Shown here: one piece after another, positions 28,811 through 42,931 of the stretch | Layout of the letters: every line of letters begins with the position of its first letter | Position numbering within the stretch: the stretch's first letter is position 1 | Source of the DNA: Dirofilaria immitis | Lineage: Eukaryota > Nematoda > Chromadorea > Rhabditida > Onchocercidae | Direction: 5' to 3' | Assembly (NCBI GenBank): GCA_024305405.1 | Contig: JAKNDB010000107.1 | Location: forward strand, 1,178,001 to 1,242,000 | Length of the DNA: 64,000 nt | Made by a program: the position numbers and the translations under genes | The notes under the pieces: model-generated | The model's database searches: none | The model's input: the letters and a program-made list of their open reading frames with translations, nothing else | Told to the model about the DNA's origin: nothing

Positions 28811-29573
28811 AAAAAAAGAGGCAAAATATAGAATTTGAATTATAACTGAAATAATAAATAAACAATTTTTTTTTGAATTAAAGGTTCATTTCATTTCATT
28901 GATAATATTCATCACATTCAATGATTATTTTAAAAAATGCAAAAGAAAAAATGAAAAAAAAGAAATGATAAATTTTTTCATTGAATTAAATTCGTTTAAT
29001 TTCTTAACGATTATTTTTAAATTCAAATTTTTTCTTTTTTTGTGATAAAAATAATAATAAAAGATAAAATAATGAATTTTAGATCAATCATATGATAAAA
29101 TATTGCTCAAAAGAATTGAGCTAATTTTCAATTTTTGATCAAATTTTTATTTTCTCTTTCTTCAAATATTAATTTAGTTAAAAATTTAATTTTAAATTTT
29201 GTACAATTATAAATTCATTACTTTGAGAGAGTTATATCAATGAAATATTTCTCTCTGCTTTGTTCAATTATAAATTCGATGTTTATTGAATAGTAGGAGA
29301 AATATAATAAAATAACATTTAGATCAACATTTGTTGATTATTGTTCAATCTTTATTATTTCAATTGCTTTCAGCTTTTCTCCATTAGTACTCTAAAAAAA
29401 AAAAAAAAAAATGAACTTAGTATTGTGGATTTTAATGCTAAGTTTTTATCGATCGAGAATATAAAAATGTCAACCAATGATTAATTTAATTTGAAATAAT
29501 ACTTTTAGCATAGATTAATAAAGTTTATTTATTTCAAAAAAAAAAAAAAAAAAGGAAAAAAAACGGAAATAAA

Positions 29574-31212
29574 TTAGCAGTCGAGAATGCGAGATAATTG
29601 GACAAGCAAAATGCGATTATAATAGTTTGATAGTAGATGCCATGTGATATTGACAGCTCTACTACAACCATCTCTTAATATTTGATAAGGACTTGCAGAA
29701 AATACTACTTCCATTGAATGATATCAAATTGTGATTGATAATGAAGTTGGCAAAAATTTCCAAATAGATGGGATGTAAAAGAATCGATCAAAAATGATTG
29801 CTTCAATAAGTCTCGAATATTTGCATGAAGACTAACATTGGCATGACTAAATTTGATCAAAAATAAATTTTGTTGGCCCAATATTACTCAAGATGGCCTA
29901 GTAGTATTGCTGAAGACATCGAAGAAATTTTTACTGAAAAAAAAAATGATCAATCTGAGAATGATAAAAATTTTCCGTTTGCACAATTCGGAAAGATTAT
30001 TTTTACGATTAATTCGTTAGGCTCAAATAAAAGAGAATGAAGATGAGGATCAGGCCACCATAATCTAACAATAGCATTTGCTTTGTCCTAAAATCTATCG
30101 AAAAATTTGTCACTCCTCTTTTCTATTTCTCAATTTTAGAATGCTAACCCTTCTTTAAATTAAATTTCGCTAAGAATGAAATGAAGTTAATCAAAGAAAA
30201 TCTTTCATTTGTAGCCTAGGCCCTAACAAAACTTTCAATTTCTTATGATTTTTTTCTTTACTGAAAAAAAAATGAAACTTTCGATATGAAGAAATTGATG
30301 AGATAAAAAAAACAATGATTAGATGTACAAGAGCATTTTATTGTTTGGTGATTTTGAATTCATAATAATGCTCAAGATAGCAGATAGCATTCTGATTCCA
30401 AAATGCACTTCAGATTCATTTTATAGTTTTCCTTCATGCACACATATAGAAATAGTATTAATTGTGATGCAAATTTTGAAAATTGGTAAACACTGCAATG
30501 GTTGAGAAAGTCTGATGAAAAAGAAAATTGTATGAAATAACAAAGATTAAAATTTGAATAAATTTCTTATTTGAACATAATGACGTATCTAAGTATTCAG
30601 ATTCTTCATTTCTGCCATATCAGAGATATTTAAATATTCAGATTCTTCGTTTCTGTCATATCAAACATAGTTGAATATTGAGATTCTTCAATCAATAAAA
30701 AAAAAAATATCATCCTCTTTGATCATTCTAGATCATTTTTTAATTTCATTCCTCAATTTACGATGCATGTATTTTATTGACTTAAATTTTATTGATTCAA
30801 GTGATGATGAATAATTTTTTTATTTTTTTTTGAAAATGCGTTTCGCAGTGAATGGCTAAAAAGGCATGAATCATTAAAGTGTGAATTATAAATCGAAATC
30901 ATGACGATTATAAAAGTGGTGATGATGATGATTATGAATAGAAGTTGCAGTCATAAAACGACAAAAATAAAAATTAATTTTACCATGCCTATTAGAAAAA
31001 GCAAATAATATCATCATTACATCATAGAAGAATCTTTTATCTTTTCTGATGCCACAGAATCCACTCGTCCACGAAATACGATATGCTTCATCACGAAAGA
31101 ATATCATCATCGAAATTTTTAGCAATTTCTAAAGAAACGATAATCCGAAAATTATGCGGTCCTTAAATTAGCAATTTGAAATTTTTTATCCATTTAATTG
31201 CACTTTTTTCAT
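29574..31212 (-). CDS. Unrecognised helical protein, about 6 exons (model tentative)
   Basis: I do not recognise this protein. Phase-consistent exons: 31204-31212 (ATG plus two Lys codons, weakest), 30984-31128, 30444-30511, 29985-30087, 29888-29933 and 29574-29846, about 240 aa. Coding character is suggested by composition and distinctive stretches: YRISWTSGFCGIRKDKRFF, AIVRLWWPDPHLHSLLF, HANVSLHANIRDLLKQSF, TSHLFGNFCQLHYQSQFD, then YQILRDGCSRAVNITWHLL and a C-terminal ILDC. No signal peptide or clear membrane segment. The last exon needs one extra base in the TT pair at 29714-29715 to keep the frame. Two of the inferred introns are only 41 and 51 nt, and splice sites were chosen by phase, so boundaries may shift. 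It lies on the same strand 43 bp downstream of the secreted Cys-rich gene. Confidence 0.42.
30590..30690. repeat. ~46-bp repeat, 2.5 copies
   Basis: Units containing TATTCAGATTCTTC(A/G)TTTCTG and CCATATCA, lying in the intron between the first large exon and the next exon of the unrecognised helical gene. Confidence 0.8.
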
Positions 31213-31255
31213 GTTAATAAATTTTGTTTAAAAAATTTTAAATAAAACAGGAATT

Positions 31256-32059
31256 TTATTGTTCTTTGATGCATTGACCATTGCTACATGTCAATCCTGG
31301 TAAACAATCCAGAAATGTTGAGCAAAGTTTGTTCATTTTTGCTGAAATAAAACAGCCATTTGAGAATAGCTTTTTAGGAAAAATAATAAATTATTTTCGA
31401 GAAAGTTAAATTATTTACAGGTATTAAAATTATTGTTATTATCATCATTATCATCATCATCATCAATTTTACCGGTTTTCGATGAAATAAAGCATTATAA
31501 GGTGTGCAAATTCCATTTTGCAAATATGTGGTTTCTTCTGTGGACAATCCAAAGGTGTTTTACACAATATTGCTTGAATAGAAGACTTTTTAAAATAAAA
31601 TCATCCATAATTATTTTTTTAATGATTAAAGTTTAAGAAAAAACAAATTATATAAATTTATTATTTCAATAATAATAGCTATTTGATCAATAAATTTTTT
31701 TTCTTTTCTTAAAAAACAATAATGCTCATATAAAAATATTTGATAATTTTTCTTCAATTATCTAAAACAACTAAAGTGATCTTCTGAATCTCTGAAATTC
31801 TCAAACTCTTCAAATATGCAATGAACGAGAAATATAAAATAGAAGTGAAAGAACAATAAGTATTAAACATTTATAATTTTGAAAAGTATATTAGACGGAA
31901 ATAAACCCTATGAAGAATCCTTTTATATAAAAATGTTAATGATTATTAGTTTTTTTCGATAAATATACTTACTTTTTTGGATGTTTGCCATTTTGGTAAA
32001 CAACATTTCACTGTGATAAATAATGAAAATGATAAGATCAATAAATATTGAAATAGCAT
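31256..32059 (-). CDS. Small secreted protein with two four-cysteine modules, 3 exons
   Basis: Exons are 31973-32059, 31473-31585 and 31256-31341, about 96 aa. Exon 1 encodes a hydrophobic signal peptide (MLFQYLLILSFSLFITVKC) and has a good donor (GTAAGT). The mature part carries two copies of one module: C-x5-C-x7-C-x4-C in exon 2 and C-x5-C-x5-C-x4-C in exon 3, both with a Leu-Asp before the second Cys and Asn-Gly between the third and fourth. The module resembles short disulfide-rich modules of secreted invertebrate proteins, but I cannot assign a family. The frame needs one extra base in the run at 31516-31519 and one at 31336-31340, both A runs on the coding strand. The stop overlaps an AATAAA word. 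Function unknown; secretion is inferred from the signal peptide. Confidence 0.55.
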
Positions 32060-33483
32060 TAAATTTATGAATAATAATGATTTATTTTGGAATAAAATAT
32101 GCTGAAAAATGTGATAAATTAAAAAAAAAAAAAAAAATGTAAACATTAAAAGAAATGAGAGATCATTTACTATAATTGTAAATTGCTATAAATTTTCTCG
32201 AAATGTATAAACATTAAAAGCTCAAAAATCTCTCTTATCTCATATGCCATAATTAAACTTAAGCGGCAAAAAAAAAAAAAGAAAAAACAAAGAAATTTTA
32301 CGTAAATATTATTGAGAAATGTAAGCCATTATCATATCTTATCTTTCAATCTTTACTCATCAGTAACATATTGTTAAAAAAAAAAAAAAGATAGAAGAAA
32401 ATCGATAAAATAGTTGTTAATAATAATGATATTTGAATATAGCATCCATATAAAAATAGCATTTTCGAGAACTAATTTCCCATGGGTATCTCTCGAAATA
32501 AGAATAATCCATTCTTTTTCGGTGTAGCTTCTTTGTTATATCTAAAAAAAAAAAAAATTTATTTTTTTTTAATGAGATTTTGAAGTATGTTTAGCAAACT
32601 TTTTAATTAATAATATTTTTATTACGAATATTATTAATTAAATTAAATTTTAATTAATTTAATTAAATTCAAATTCCATTAATTCAATTCAAATAAAAAT
32701 TGCAGATAAATCGTAATTTAATTTAATCATCAAATCCAAGCTTTGTCTAATTTATCACCACAACTCTTTTCATCGTTTCATCAACAATCATTATCGTTAA
32801 ATATCTTCCCGTCTTTCTATGTCGAGAATTGATGCCCAAATTTGATGATATTTTGATAGTATGGAAAATTTTAGAGGAAAAAATCAAAAAGGAAATAACT
32901 TCTAATCAAATGATTCAACCAATCGGAACTTTTATCAGATGCCAAAGTAATATTTTGCGAATTGCGGAATTTGTTTGATTCAGTGATTCATCAATTTTGA
33001 ATGTCTTTTCATTTCTTCTTTTTTTTCTTCTTTTTTTCATAAACACTTTGAATGATTCCTTTATTGGACTGTTTATCAGTTTATCAGTTTACATTTAATA
33101 TTGATTAGATTGATAAATGATTGCAATTGTCAATGATTAATTCTCAAAAACGAAACTGGATATTGCTGTCTGCAACATTTTTGAAAAACTCGAAATAAAA
33201 GCAAATAATAAATTCTATGAATTATGATTCTGATTCTGAATATTTCGAGTTTTCAGTTTCTAGAACGAATGAATGAATTCGAATGAATTGCATGCTTCAT
33301 TAAAAACTATTCTATTCATTTGTAATTCCTCTTATCCAGTTTAATTATTGCTTAAAACTTTGGCATAAGTTGATGGAAAAGGTAATTCATTTATTTAACA
33401 AAAATGTTCAGATAAAAAGGAACACTTTATACATAATCTTTCACAACTTGCATTTTTAATTTTACAAAAGAATTTAAATATAA
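32060..33483. other. Intergenic, homopolymer-rich
   Basis: Upstream of the secreted Cys-rich gene and downstream of the TGDS gene, both on the minus strand. It contains several A13-A16 tracts (for example 32119-32136 and 32267-32280). A TTTATT (AATAAA on the minus strand) at 33390-33395 is a good poly(A) signal for TGDS, 89 bp past its stop. Confidence 0.55.
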
Positions 33484-36292
33484 CTATACAATAGTTGAAA
33501 AGAAAGATTGTCTTTTAGCAATACTACCGCATTGTTTATTATAATATTCATTTAAATAATATTTTATAGTTCGTTGTAGACCATCCTTAAATGCAATGCA
33601 ACTTTTCCAACCCAATTCTCGAGAAATTTTTGTAAAATCGATGCAATAACGTCGATCATGATATGGTCGATCCATTATAGGTTGAAATTTCGGTAAAATA
33701 TTATTTCTAAAAAAATCATTTCAACTTTGTTATATTTTATTTTTAGATATTTAGATTTTTTTTATTTTAGTAGTAAAACTGATTAAATAATCAATTTGCC
33801 ACTTAATCTTTTTTAAATTCTAAATAATCAAAATTGTAAATATTTGCTACAGCAAGACATAATCTATAAGAGGTATAAAAAGATAATATTATCATAAATT
33901 ATATTATCATGATGATAATATTATCATATGTTATATTATTTCGATGATAACATTATCATATACTATATTATCTCGATGATTTATTGGCGTCAAAATTTAA
34001 CCTCTTTAACAATTCATTAACAGTTTGATGAATCATCATAGTAACATCATAATTGGAAATTTCAAATTCCGTTCCAATATTATAAATTTCACCAATTCTT
34101 CCCATTTCACATACACGTCTAATTGCATCTGTACAATCATCTACATAGATCCAACTTCTACAAACAATCCGTTTAATTGCTATCTATAGCAATGATAATG
34201 AAAAATTGATAAGAAGATGAATTTGTAATTTTGATAAGATTCTAATAAATAAGTATTTAGATAGATTGAAATCTCGAAATGAACCAATTTAAGAAACAAT
34301 ATGTTACTTTGATAAGTTTTACAAATGATTTAAAAAAATTTCAACCTCATATGCATTCCATCGCCCATTAACGGATAAGGTTTACCTTCCACTGCCAATG
34401 ATATAAATTTAGGAATCAATTTTAAAGTTTGATTTGGTCCATAAACATTATTAATTCGAACCATTAGAAATGGTACTTTGTAGGAATGCTATAAAATTTC
34501 TCTATACCGTATGATGATTTAGATTTTGTAAAATATAATACGTACACAGTAATATAATTTTTCAATTTTCCAAAGGAATACGGTACTATAATATAATAGC
34601 AATACGATAAATTTTCGATTGATTTCAACAGGCAAAAATTGCCAGATGCTACTACTACTCTATTGAATATATTATGAAATTATATTAATAGCAAATATTT
34701 CATCGCTTTGTGTTACTAAAAACTTTTCCCCATCATACTATCTTATCAATATATCTATGCAGTATCCACAAGTACAAACGGTATCCATAAATGTATACAG
34801 TATCTATAAATGCGTACTGTATAAATAAATGCATACAGTATCCATAAATGAAATGAAATGAATTTTACCCAATATGCATTAAGAATCATTTCACAACAAG
34901 CTTTGCTAGCTGCATATGGATTCGTCGGATTAAGTAATGAATATTCCATTTTTGGCATACTTCCATTTCTTGAATCACCATAAACTTCATCTGAACAATT
35001 CAGATATATGCTAGAGTGAAATTTTGTTAGGCAAAATATAACCTTTCATTTGACCTTTGCATTGTTTAAAGATCAAAAATTATGCAATTCGATGCAATAA
35101 ATTAATTAACAAATTTGATATGTTTAGCATAAATTGATTAGATTATATTGAATGATAAAGAATTGAAAACTTTGGAAGAATATCTGAATTAGAAAAAAAT
35201 ATGAAATTAAGATAAGAGTGACAAGGAGAGAGAGAGAGAAAGAGAGAAGGATAGAGAGAGAGAGACAGATAATATCAGAAATATAAAGGATAAAATAGAA
35301 GAGGATTGTTAAATGTTAAAAATGTCAACTGACATTATACACTTCATCAGATATATATGTGGATATCAATTAATGAGGTCAACATATGTAACTAATGAGG
35401 TCAACATGTATCATCAATAAATAGTTCAACATATAATTAATATCGATGAATATATGAAAATATTTTTAAAACTTAAAAAAAAAAATGATATGATATGAAC
35501 CAGTGCTGATATGTAGAAATCGTTTTATTCCATTGTATCGAAATGAAATGATTTCAAGTAATGTCATTATTGACATTACATTTTCTTCAATGGTACCAAT
35601 CCGATCGCTATATGATTTATCGACATCTGTCATTGCGGCAAAATGTATAATTGTATCAATCTCGAAAAAAAAAAATTACGATCAGATATTTGTTCGATAT
35701 AAAATTTTTTTTTCAATCAAAAATAAAGGTGAAGTAGTAAATGATCAAACTGATCTCTCTATTCAATATCACAAAATAAATGTCATAACATGATTCTATT
35801 GAATATAATTAATTACCTGATAATCTCTTAGCAAATTGATAAGCAAATCAGTATCTCGTACTGTTCCTTTAATAAATTTATAACGATTCGATTGTCGAAT
35901 TTTAGCAATAATATTTGTTTCTCGACTTTCATATTTTAATTTATCAATGTTAATAAATCTAAAATGATTTTTCTTTGGCATGATATATATACAAATATCA
36001 ATAATCTAATTAGTATATGCTGTAAGATTATTACGAGAATGTGGATCACAGTAATGTACTGTTCGATATTCAAATATATATCATTTGCAATCATATTCTT
36101 TATCAGCAGGTGATTTTGATCTATTTCCTTTTTCAATTTCAAATTTAATTTAAAAATAAGAATTAAAGAATAATAGAAGTTTTATGCTCCTTACCTTGTT
36201 GTATGCCATTTGTAAAATGTAGAATTGATAAAATTAGAGCCAATAAATCCACATCCACCAGTTATCAGTATGGAACTTGGCTGATATGACAT
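33484..36292 (-). CDS. rml-2: dTDP-D-glucose 4,6-dehydratase (TGDS-like), 7 exons
   Basis: Exons are 36195-36292, 35817-35958, 35501-35660, 34869-34990, 34346-34488, 34002-34157 and 33484-33706; every phase closes and the protein is about 347 aa, normal for the family. It is an extended short-chain dehydrogenase that converts dTDP-glucose to the 4-keto-6-deoxy sugar; in nematodes RML-2 belongs to the rhamnose-precursor pathway. Seen: NAD-binding SILITGGCGFIGSNF (GxxGxxG), HFAAMTDVDKS, HISTDEVYGD, the catalytic YxxxK as PYAASK, then RINNVYGPNQ, KFISLAVEGKP, WIYVDDCTDAI and GEIYNIGTEFE, ending with DRPYHDRRYCID and LGWK. A 3' splice-like TTCAG ends 4 bp upstream of the ATG, suggesting trans-splicing. 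Introns 4 and 6 contain short tandem repeats. Confidence 0.96.
33881..33985. repeat. TATTATCATGATGATAA-type repeat in rml-2 intron 6
   Basis: About three ~37-bp units made of the words ATTATCATA, TATATTAT and TCGATGATAA. It lies in the intron just 3' of the 34002-34157 exon. The words form imperfect inverted repeats. Confidence 0.8.
34755..34852. repeat. ~22-bp repeat (CAGTATCCATAAATG) in rml-2 intron 4
   Basis: About five degenerate units containing GTATC(C/T)ATAAATG and TACAGTAT words, immediately downstream of exon 4 on the minus strand. Confidence 0.8.
35228..35270. repeat. GA-rich microsatellite in rml-2 intron 3
   Basis: Interrupted (GA)n tract between exons 3 and 4 of the TGDS gene. 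Confidence 0.85.
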
Positions 36293-38834
36293 TTGTCTGA
36301 ATAGTTTCGCATTTTTTACTTTATTTTAATTTTTTTGTTTACATTTTTATATTTAAAATCTTACAAAACAACAACTCCATAAATAAATATGGCACAATAT
36401 CGAGATTCAATTTTGAAAGACTCGTGAAATTGTTGTGATAAATTAGATATCTTTGTTGATTTGATAAATCGAGAAAACAAGCTTTAGAAAAATCCTATGA
36501 AACCAAATAACTTTCATATGATCAAGCAATATGATAAGAAATAAAAATGCTTAAATCAACGCCACTTAATGCATTTATCAAAATCAAGATCAGATCATCA
36601 ATTCTATCAATGCTCAAAAATCTTAATGAATTATGGATAAAAATAAAATGATAAGGTAATAAGTGAATAAAGATTGAAATAATCAAATTAATAATATTGT
36701 AAAACTAAATAGATGAATGTAAATATAATGTATGATCAAGATGAGATATGATAAAAGGAAGAAATATACGAGAAATGTTTTCTCGTCATCTTTCGTTGAC
36801 CTATTTTCGAGCTATCATTTAGGGATACAGTTATTTGCGAAGCATCTTCCAATGCAGAAATCGTTATAAATGAGCGAAATTAAATTTCTTTCGTAATAAT
36901 TTATATTTATAATTATCTCATTTGATAATTCTCGCAATCAGAAAAGATGATAAATATAGCATGCATCTAAACATAATACGATATGACCCCATCAATAAGC
37001 AAGTCAAAAGGTCACTAATATAGATGAATTATTCAGCATTAGATGAATTTAACAATAAATATACTAACCATTTGTTTATTTCAGATTAAACAAATTTCTA
37101 AAAGCACCAAAGCAAATCATTAATGATAAGAAAGCAATTGTAAATCATTAATGATAAGAAAGCAATTATAATAATTTCATTCCTCAAATAGAATTGAATC
37201 CCTTCCAGAATCTTTTTTTCATACGATTTTACTATAGGTAATTTTGCTCTGAATTATTTCAAATCACTGGTTATACATGCTTTATGGGTCACGGGATTGT
37301 CTATGTATTTTGCAGGTTACGAGATTGTTTATGTACTTTATAGGTCACGAGATTGTCTACGTACTTTGTAATAGGTCACGAGATTGTCTATGTACTTTTA
37401 TAGGTTACAAGATTGCATTTTCAGATATGCGGAATGCTTAAAACCTTATGTAAATATATTTAACCATTTGATACATAGCTCTTCAAAGTACTTGTTCAGT
37501 TCTTAGAAAGAATGCTTAATTTTTGGAACAAAAAAATACATCCATTTCATACTTCTATTTTATTTGCCCAACTAAATAGGCAAAGGAACCTTTCAGGTCA
37601 TATGAAGCATCTGATAATTATCATATTATCGAGAAAATCAGTTTTCCATAGCATATACTTCGATTTATTTCCATTGTTACAACCGCTAGCAAATTATAAA
37701 AAGTGATCTTGGAAATAATTTCTTGATTTCAATAGTGATCGAGAAAGAGAAAATCATCAAAATATGCTAGCATATCATTAGTCGAAGTCGAATTGATCAA
37801 ATTTATATAAAATAAAATTGAGAATTAATCTACTGATACTATCATGCTAGTTAGCTTTCAAAATAAATTTTTAGAAAGTAATTTCTCGACTAATCCTTAT
37901 ATTTTTGACCTATTAATATTTAAATTTGTTATTTTAATATTTTCATTAAAATCTTTTAAAATTTATTTATCATTCAATCATTGAAATAATATCATAAGTA
38001 ATGACATTTTCAATTTGATCGCTAAACTTTATACAAATTTATAGGAAAATGACTGGAGTTATTTTATCGATAATCTTACCTGTTCTTTATCATGATATTA
38101 CCATTCTATAAACTGGTTACAATAATTTATCTATGTCTAGATCTCGTTACAAATATAGGTCAAACGAGAAAGTTAATGATAATTTTCTACGGATTATTCA
38201 AACGAATATTTTTAATGATGAAAAAATTTATAATATTTTTGGATAAATTATTGCAAGATTTTTATTTTAATTTGGGAAAGAAATTTTTTTTTGATACGCA
38301 ATTCAGATTATCATTACGATGATGAATTAATATTTGATAGTACCACATTTTGCTTTCAATTTTTTTTTAAGAGATATGTTTAAACTTTTTAAACCAATTG
38401 CTAATGGAGTTTCTAAAGATGTTAATAATCAAATGAAATGTTTGTTTCGAAATTGATAAAATTATTGATATATCAAGATCATTTTATTCAATAAAATCTG
38501 AAATATATAAATTTCATAAAACAAATTTATTGCGATTCTGCAAACTTGCAGATTCCATTTGCTTCTTTTATTCTCGACTTTTCACCACTTCATCTAAAAA
38601 TTTTTGCATATGAAAAAAAAAATGATTTGCAAGTGAATCAAGTCACGTCAGGAATTCCTGATTTCAAATGAAATATCTGATAAGTGATAGAATGCTTATC
38701 ATAATAACAAATTTTCTAATTTTGTTTCAATCAAATTAAACGCATCTATTATTGCGTAGTTTTTCACATCATTATCATTAGCATTAGCAATGTATTCCGA
38801 TTGCTATTATCAGATAACACTCAAAATAATTCAG
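36293..38834. other. Intergenic; short repeats only
   Basis: Upstream of TGDS. It holds a 30-bp direct repeat (AAATCATTAATGATAAGAAA at about 37108-37165) and a ~36-bp array (37283-37412). A 76-codon frame at 38092-38322 starts with a hydrophobic stretch that could be a signal peptide, but its Lys/Phe/Ile-rich remainder is what random AT-rich sequence gives, so I do not call it. Confidence 0.5.
37283..37412. repeat. ~36-bp tandem repeat (GGTCACGAGATTGTCTATG)
   Basis: Four to five imperfect copies of TAGGT(C/T)ACGAGATTGTCTA followed by CGTACTTT or TGTACTTT. The G+C of the unit is higher than the background. No coding sense. Confidence 0.9.
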
Positions 38835-38990
38835 ATTCTTCTCTAACCTCCCCAAAAATGCCTCACCAACCCCCACATCCTCTCCAACTGGTCCTGTTAA
38901 CCTTAAAATCTTTCCAAGTCACCAGCAGCGAAATGTCATTGCCGAGAGTCTCTCCGAAGAGCTAGACGTCCAACCGCTAAGTACAGAGAA
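38835..38990 (+). CDS. Candidate isolated exon in a GC-rich island
   Basis: From the acceptor AATTCAG ending at 38834 to a donor AAGTAAAC at 38991, the frame reads FFSNLPKNASPTPTSSPTG, then LKIFPSHQQRNVIAESLSE and ELDVQPLSTEK. The plus frame is open over 52 codons and the G+C is near 50% in a 28% background, with Ser/Pro and acidic content typical of a real protein. I could not find a partner exon in phase on either side, so it may be part of a long gene, an alternative 5' exon, or a non-coding conserved element. Not recognised. Confidence 0.3.
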
Positions 38991-40153
38991 GTAAACCTTC
39001 ATGTCGAGACCAAACAGAGCGAGAATTGCGCTGCATTAATATTTCTATCTATTGCAGCATTATAAACAGGCAGTAACTCATCGATTGACATTAGTGCCTG
39101 TAATGGCGGGAGAGTTTTGTGGTCGGGTGTGGTAATTTGTGCTAATTATAGATATTAAGGCTTAATTTTGCATGATTTAGTACTGTTTATTAAGATTCAA
39201 TATATATCATATACTCATTTCGATAGCTTCTTGATAAAATCTGAGTGCAGCATTCATAAACCTTCTTGGCAAGGTCAAAGTGCAACACTCGTAAAATTAT
39301 TAATAGAGTAGTATAGTATGGAAGTTAGTTATAAAATTTAAGATAAATTTTAGCGAAATAGGGTAGGAATGAATATATAATCTTCAGAATGATACGTATA
39401 TTAGTTAAATTATCTTTACCTATCCCTTTTTGTCTTCTTAAGAAAAACAGAATGGAATTATAAGTTTATGTTTATGAAAATTATCGATTTATTTGATATT
39501 CTTATCTATACATTATTATTATTATTATTACGGTGATTTAGTTGTTTCAAAAAAAAAATGAAAGATATGAATGATATGAAGTTTTAATATACTACTAATT
39601 TTCTTTTCGTTGCTAACAACATTAATATTTTTGATATAGTAGATCATCTAAGTTCAATCTCTTATGATTCATCTTAAATTTAAATCAAATATCCTTTTTT
39701 CTTTTCTCTACCGAACTTTACACTATTTCTTTCGCTTATACTCCAAGAATTGTTAACGATTCTTTATCATTCAATAGCAGATGACGTCACCGATAGGAGA
39801 TAATTTTTATTACTTTATTTCATCATATTTCGACTTGAAATTTTTATTATCTCTTTTAAGCATTTCATATTCGTTTTTTAGGAAAATGAGATGAATCAAT
39901 TGTTTTTTTTCGAAAATGAAATTATGCATTCATTGATTATTATAAAAATACGATAAAACTAAATTGGTTGTTTGATTGGAGAGTGTAATATACTTCTTGT
40001 TATTGCACCACTGTAAAATGTTATTCTAAAAACAAATTAAGAGAAGTTGATGATAGAGGCAGCTCTCACTGTCATCATACGCGACGCATGTTTCTTTTCA
40101 TTTCATCTTCTTCACTGATCGTTCATAGATTGTTTTAGGTGGACTAGAAAAAT
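38991..40153. promoter_or_regulatory. Upstream region of PP2A catalytic gene
   Basis: Contains a GC-rich patch with an 11-bp hairpin (39066-39101), an ATT-rich run, a perfect CRE octamer TGACGTCA (39782-39789) about 365 bp before the PP2A start codon, and a TTTTAG acceptor (ending 40138) 15 bp before the ATG that may be a trans-splice or 5'-UTR splice site. Confidence 0.5.
39782..39789. promoter_or_regulatory. CRE octamer TGACGTCA
   Basis: A perfect palindromic cAMP-response element (CREB/ATF binding site) in the PP2A upstream region. An eight-base match is expected by chance far less than once per 64 kb at this base composition, but function is not shown. Confidence 0.45.

Positions 40154-42931
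<2,778 letters not shown>

Larger units (their letters stand above)
23812..29573. other. 5.8-kb AT-rich gene desert with repeats
   Basis: No exon chain could be built on either strand. The contents are simple or satellite repeats: a 73-bp duplication (26229-26369), a 36-bp x4 array (27325-27468), a degenerate ~42-bp array (27541-27749), a polypurine minisatellite (28255-28810) and many long A/T runs. The frame at 25052-25261 has no partner exon or domain. Promoter elements for the Rab37 gene should lie near its left end. Confidence 0.6.

Noticed and set aside
28194..28865. Long open frames of 190-214 codons on both strands
   Set aside because: They are by-products of the stop-free polypurine minisatellite; several frames are open at once, and no start context, splice sites or domain support them.
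38092..38322. 76-codon frame with signal-peptide-like start
   Set aside because: The rest is Lys/Phe/Leu/Ile-rich as expected from AT-rich sequence; there are no cysteines, processing sites or partner exons.
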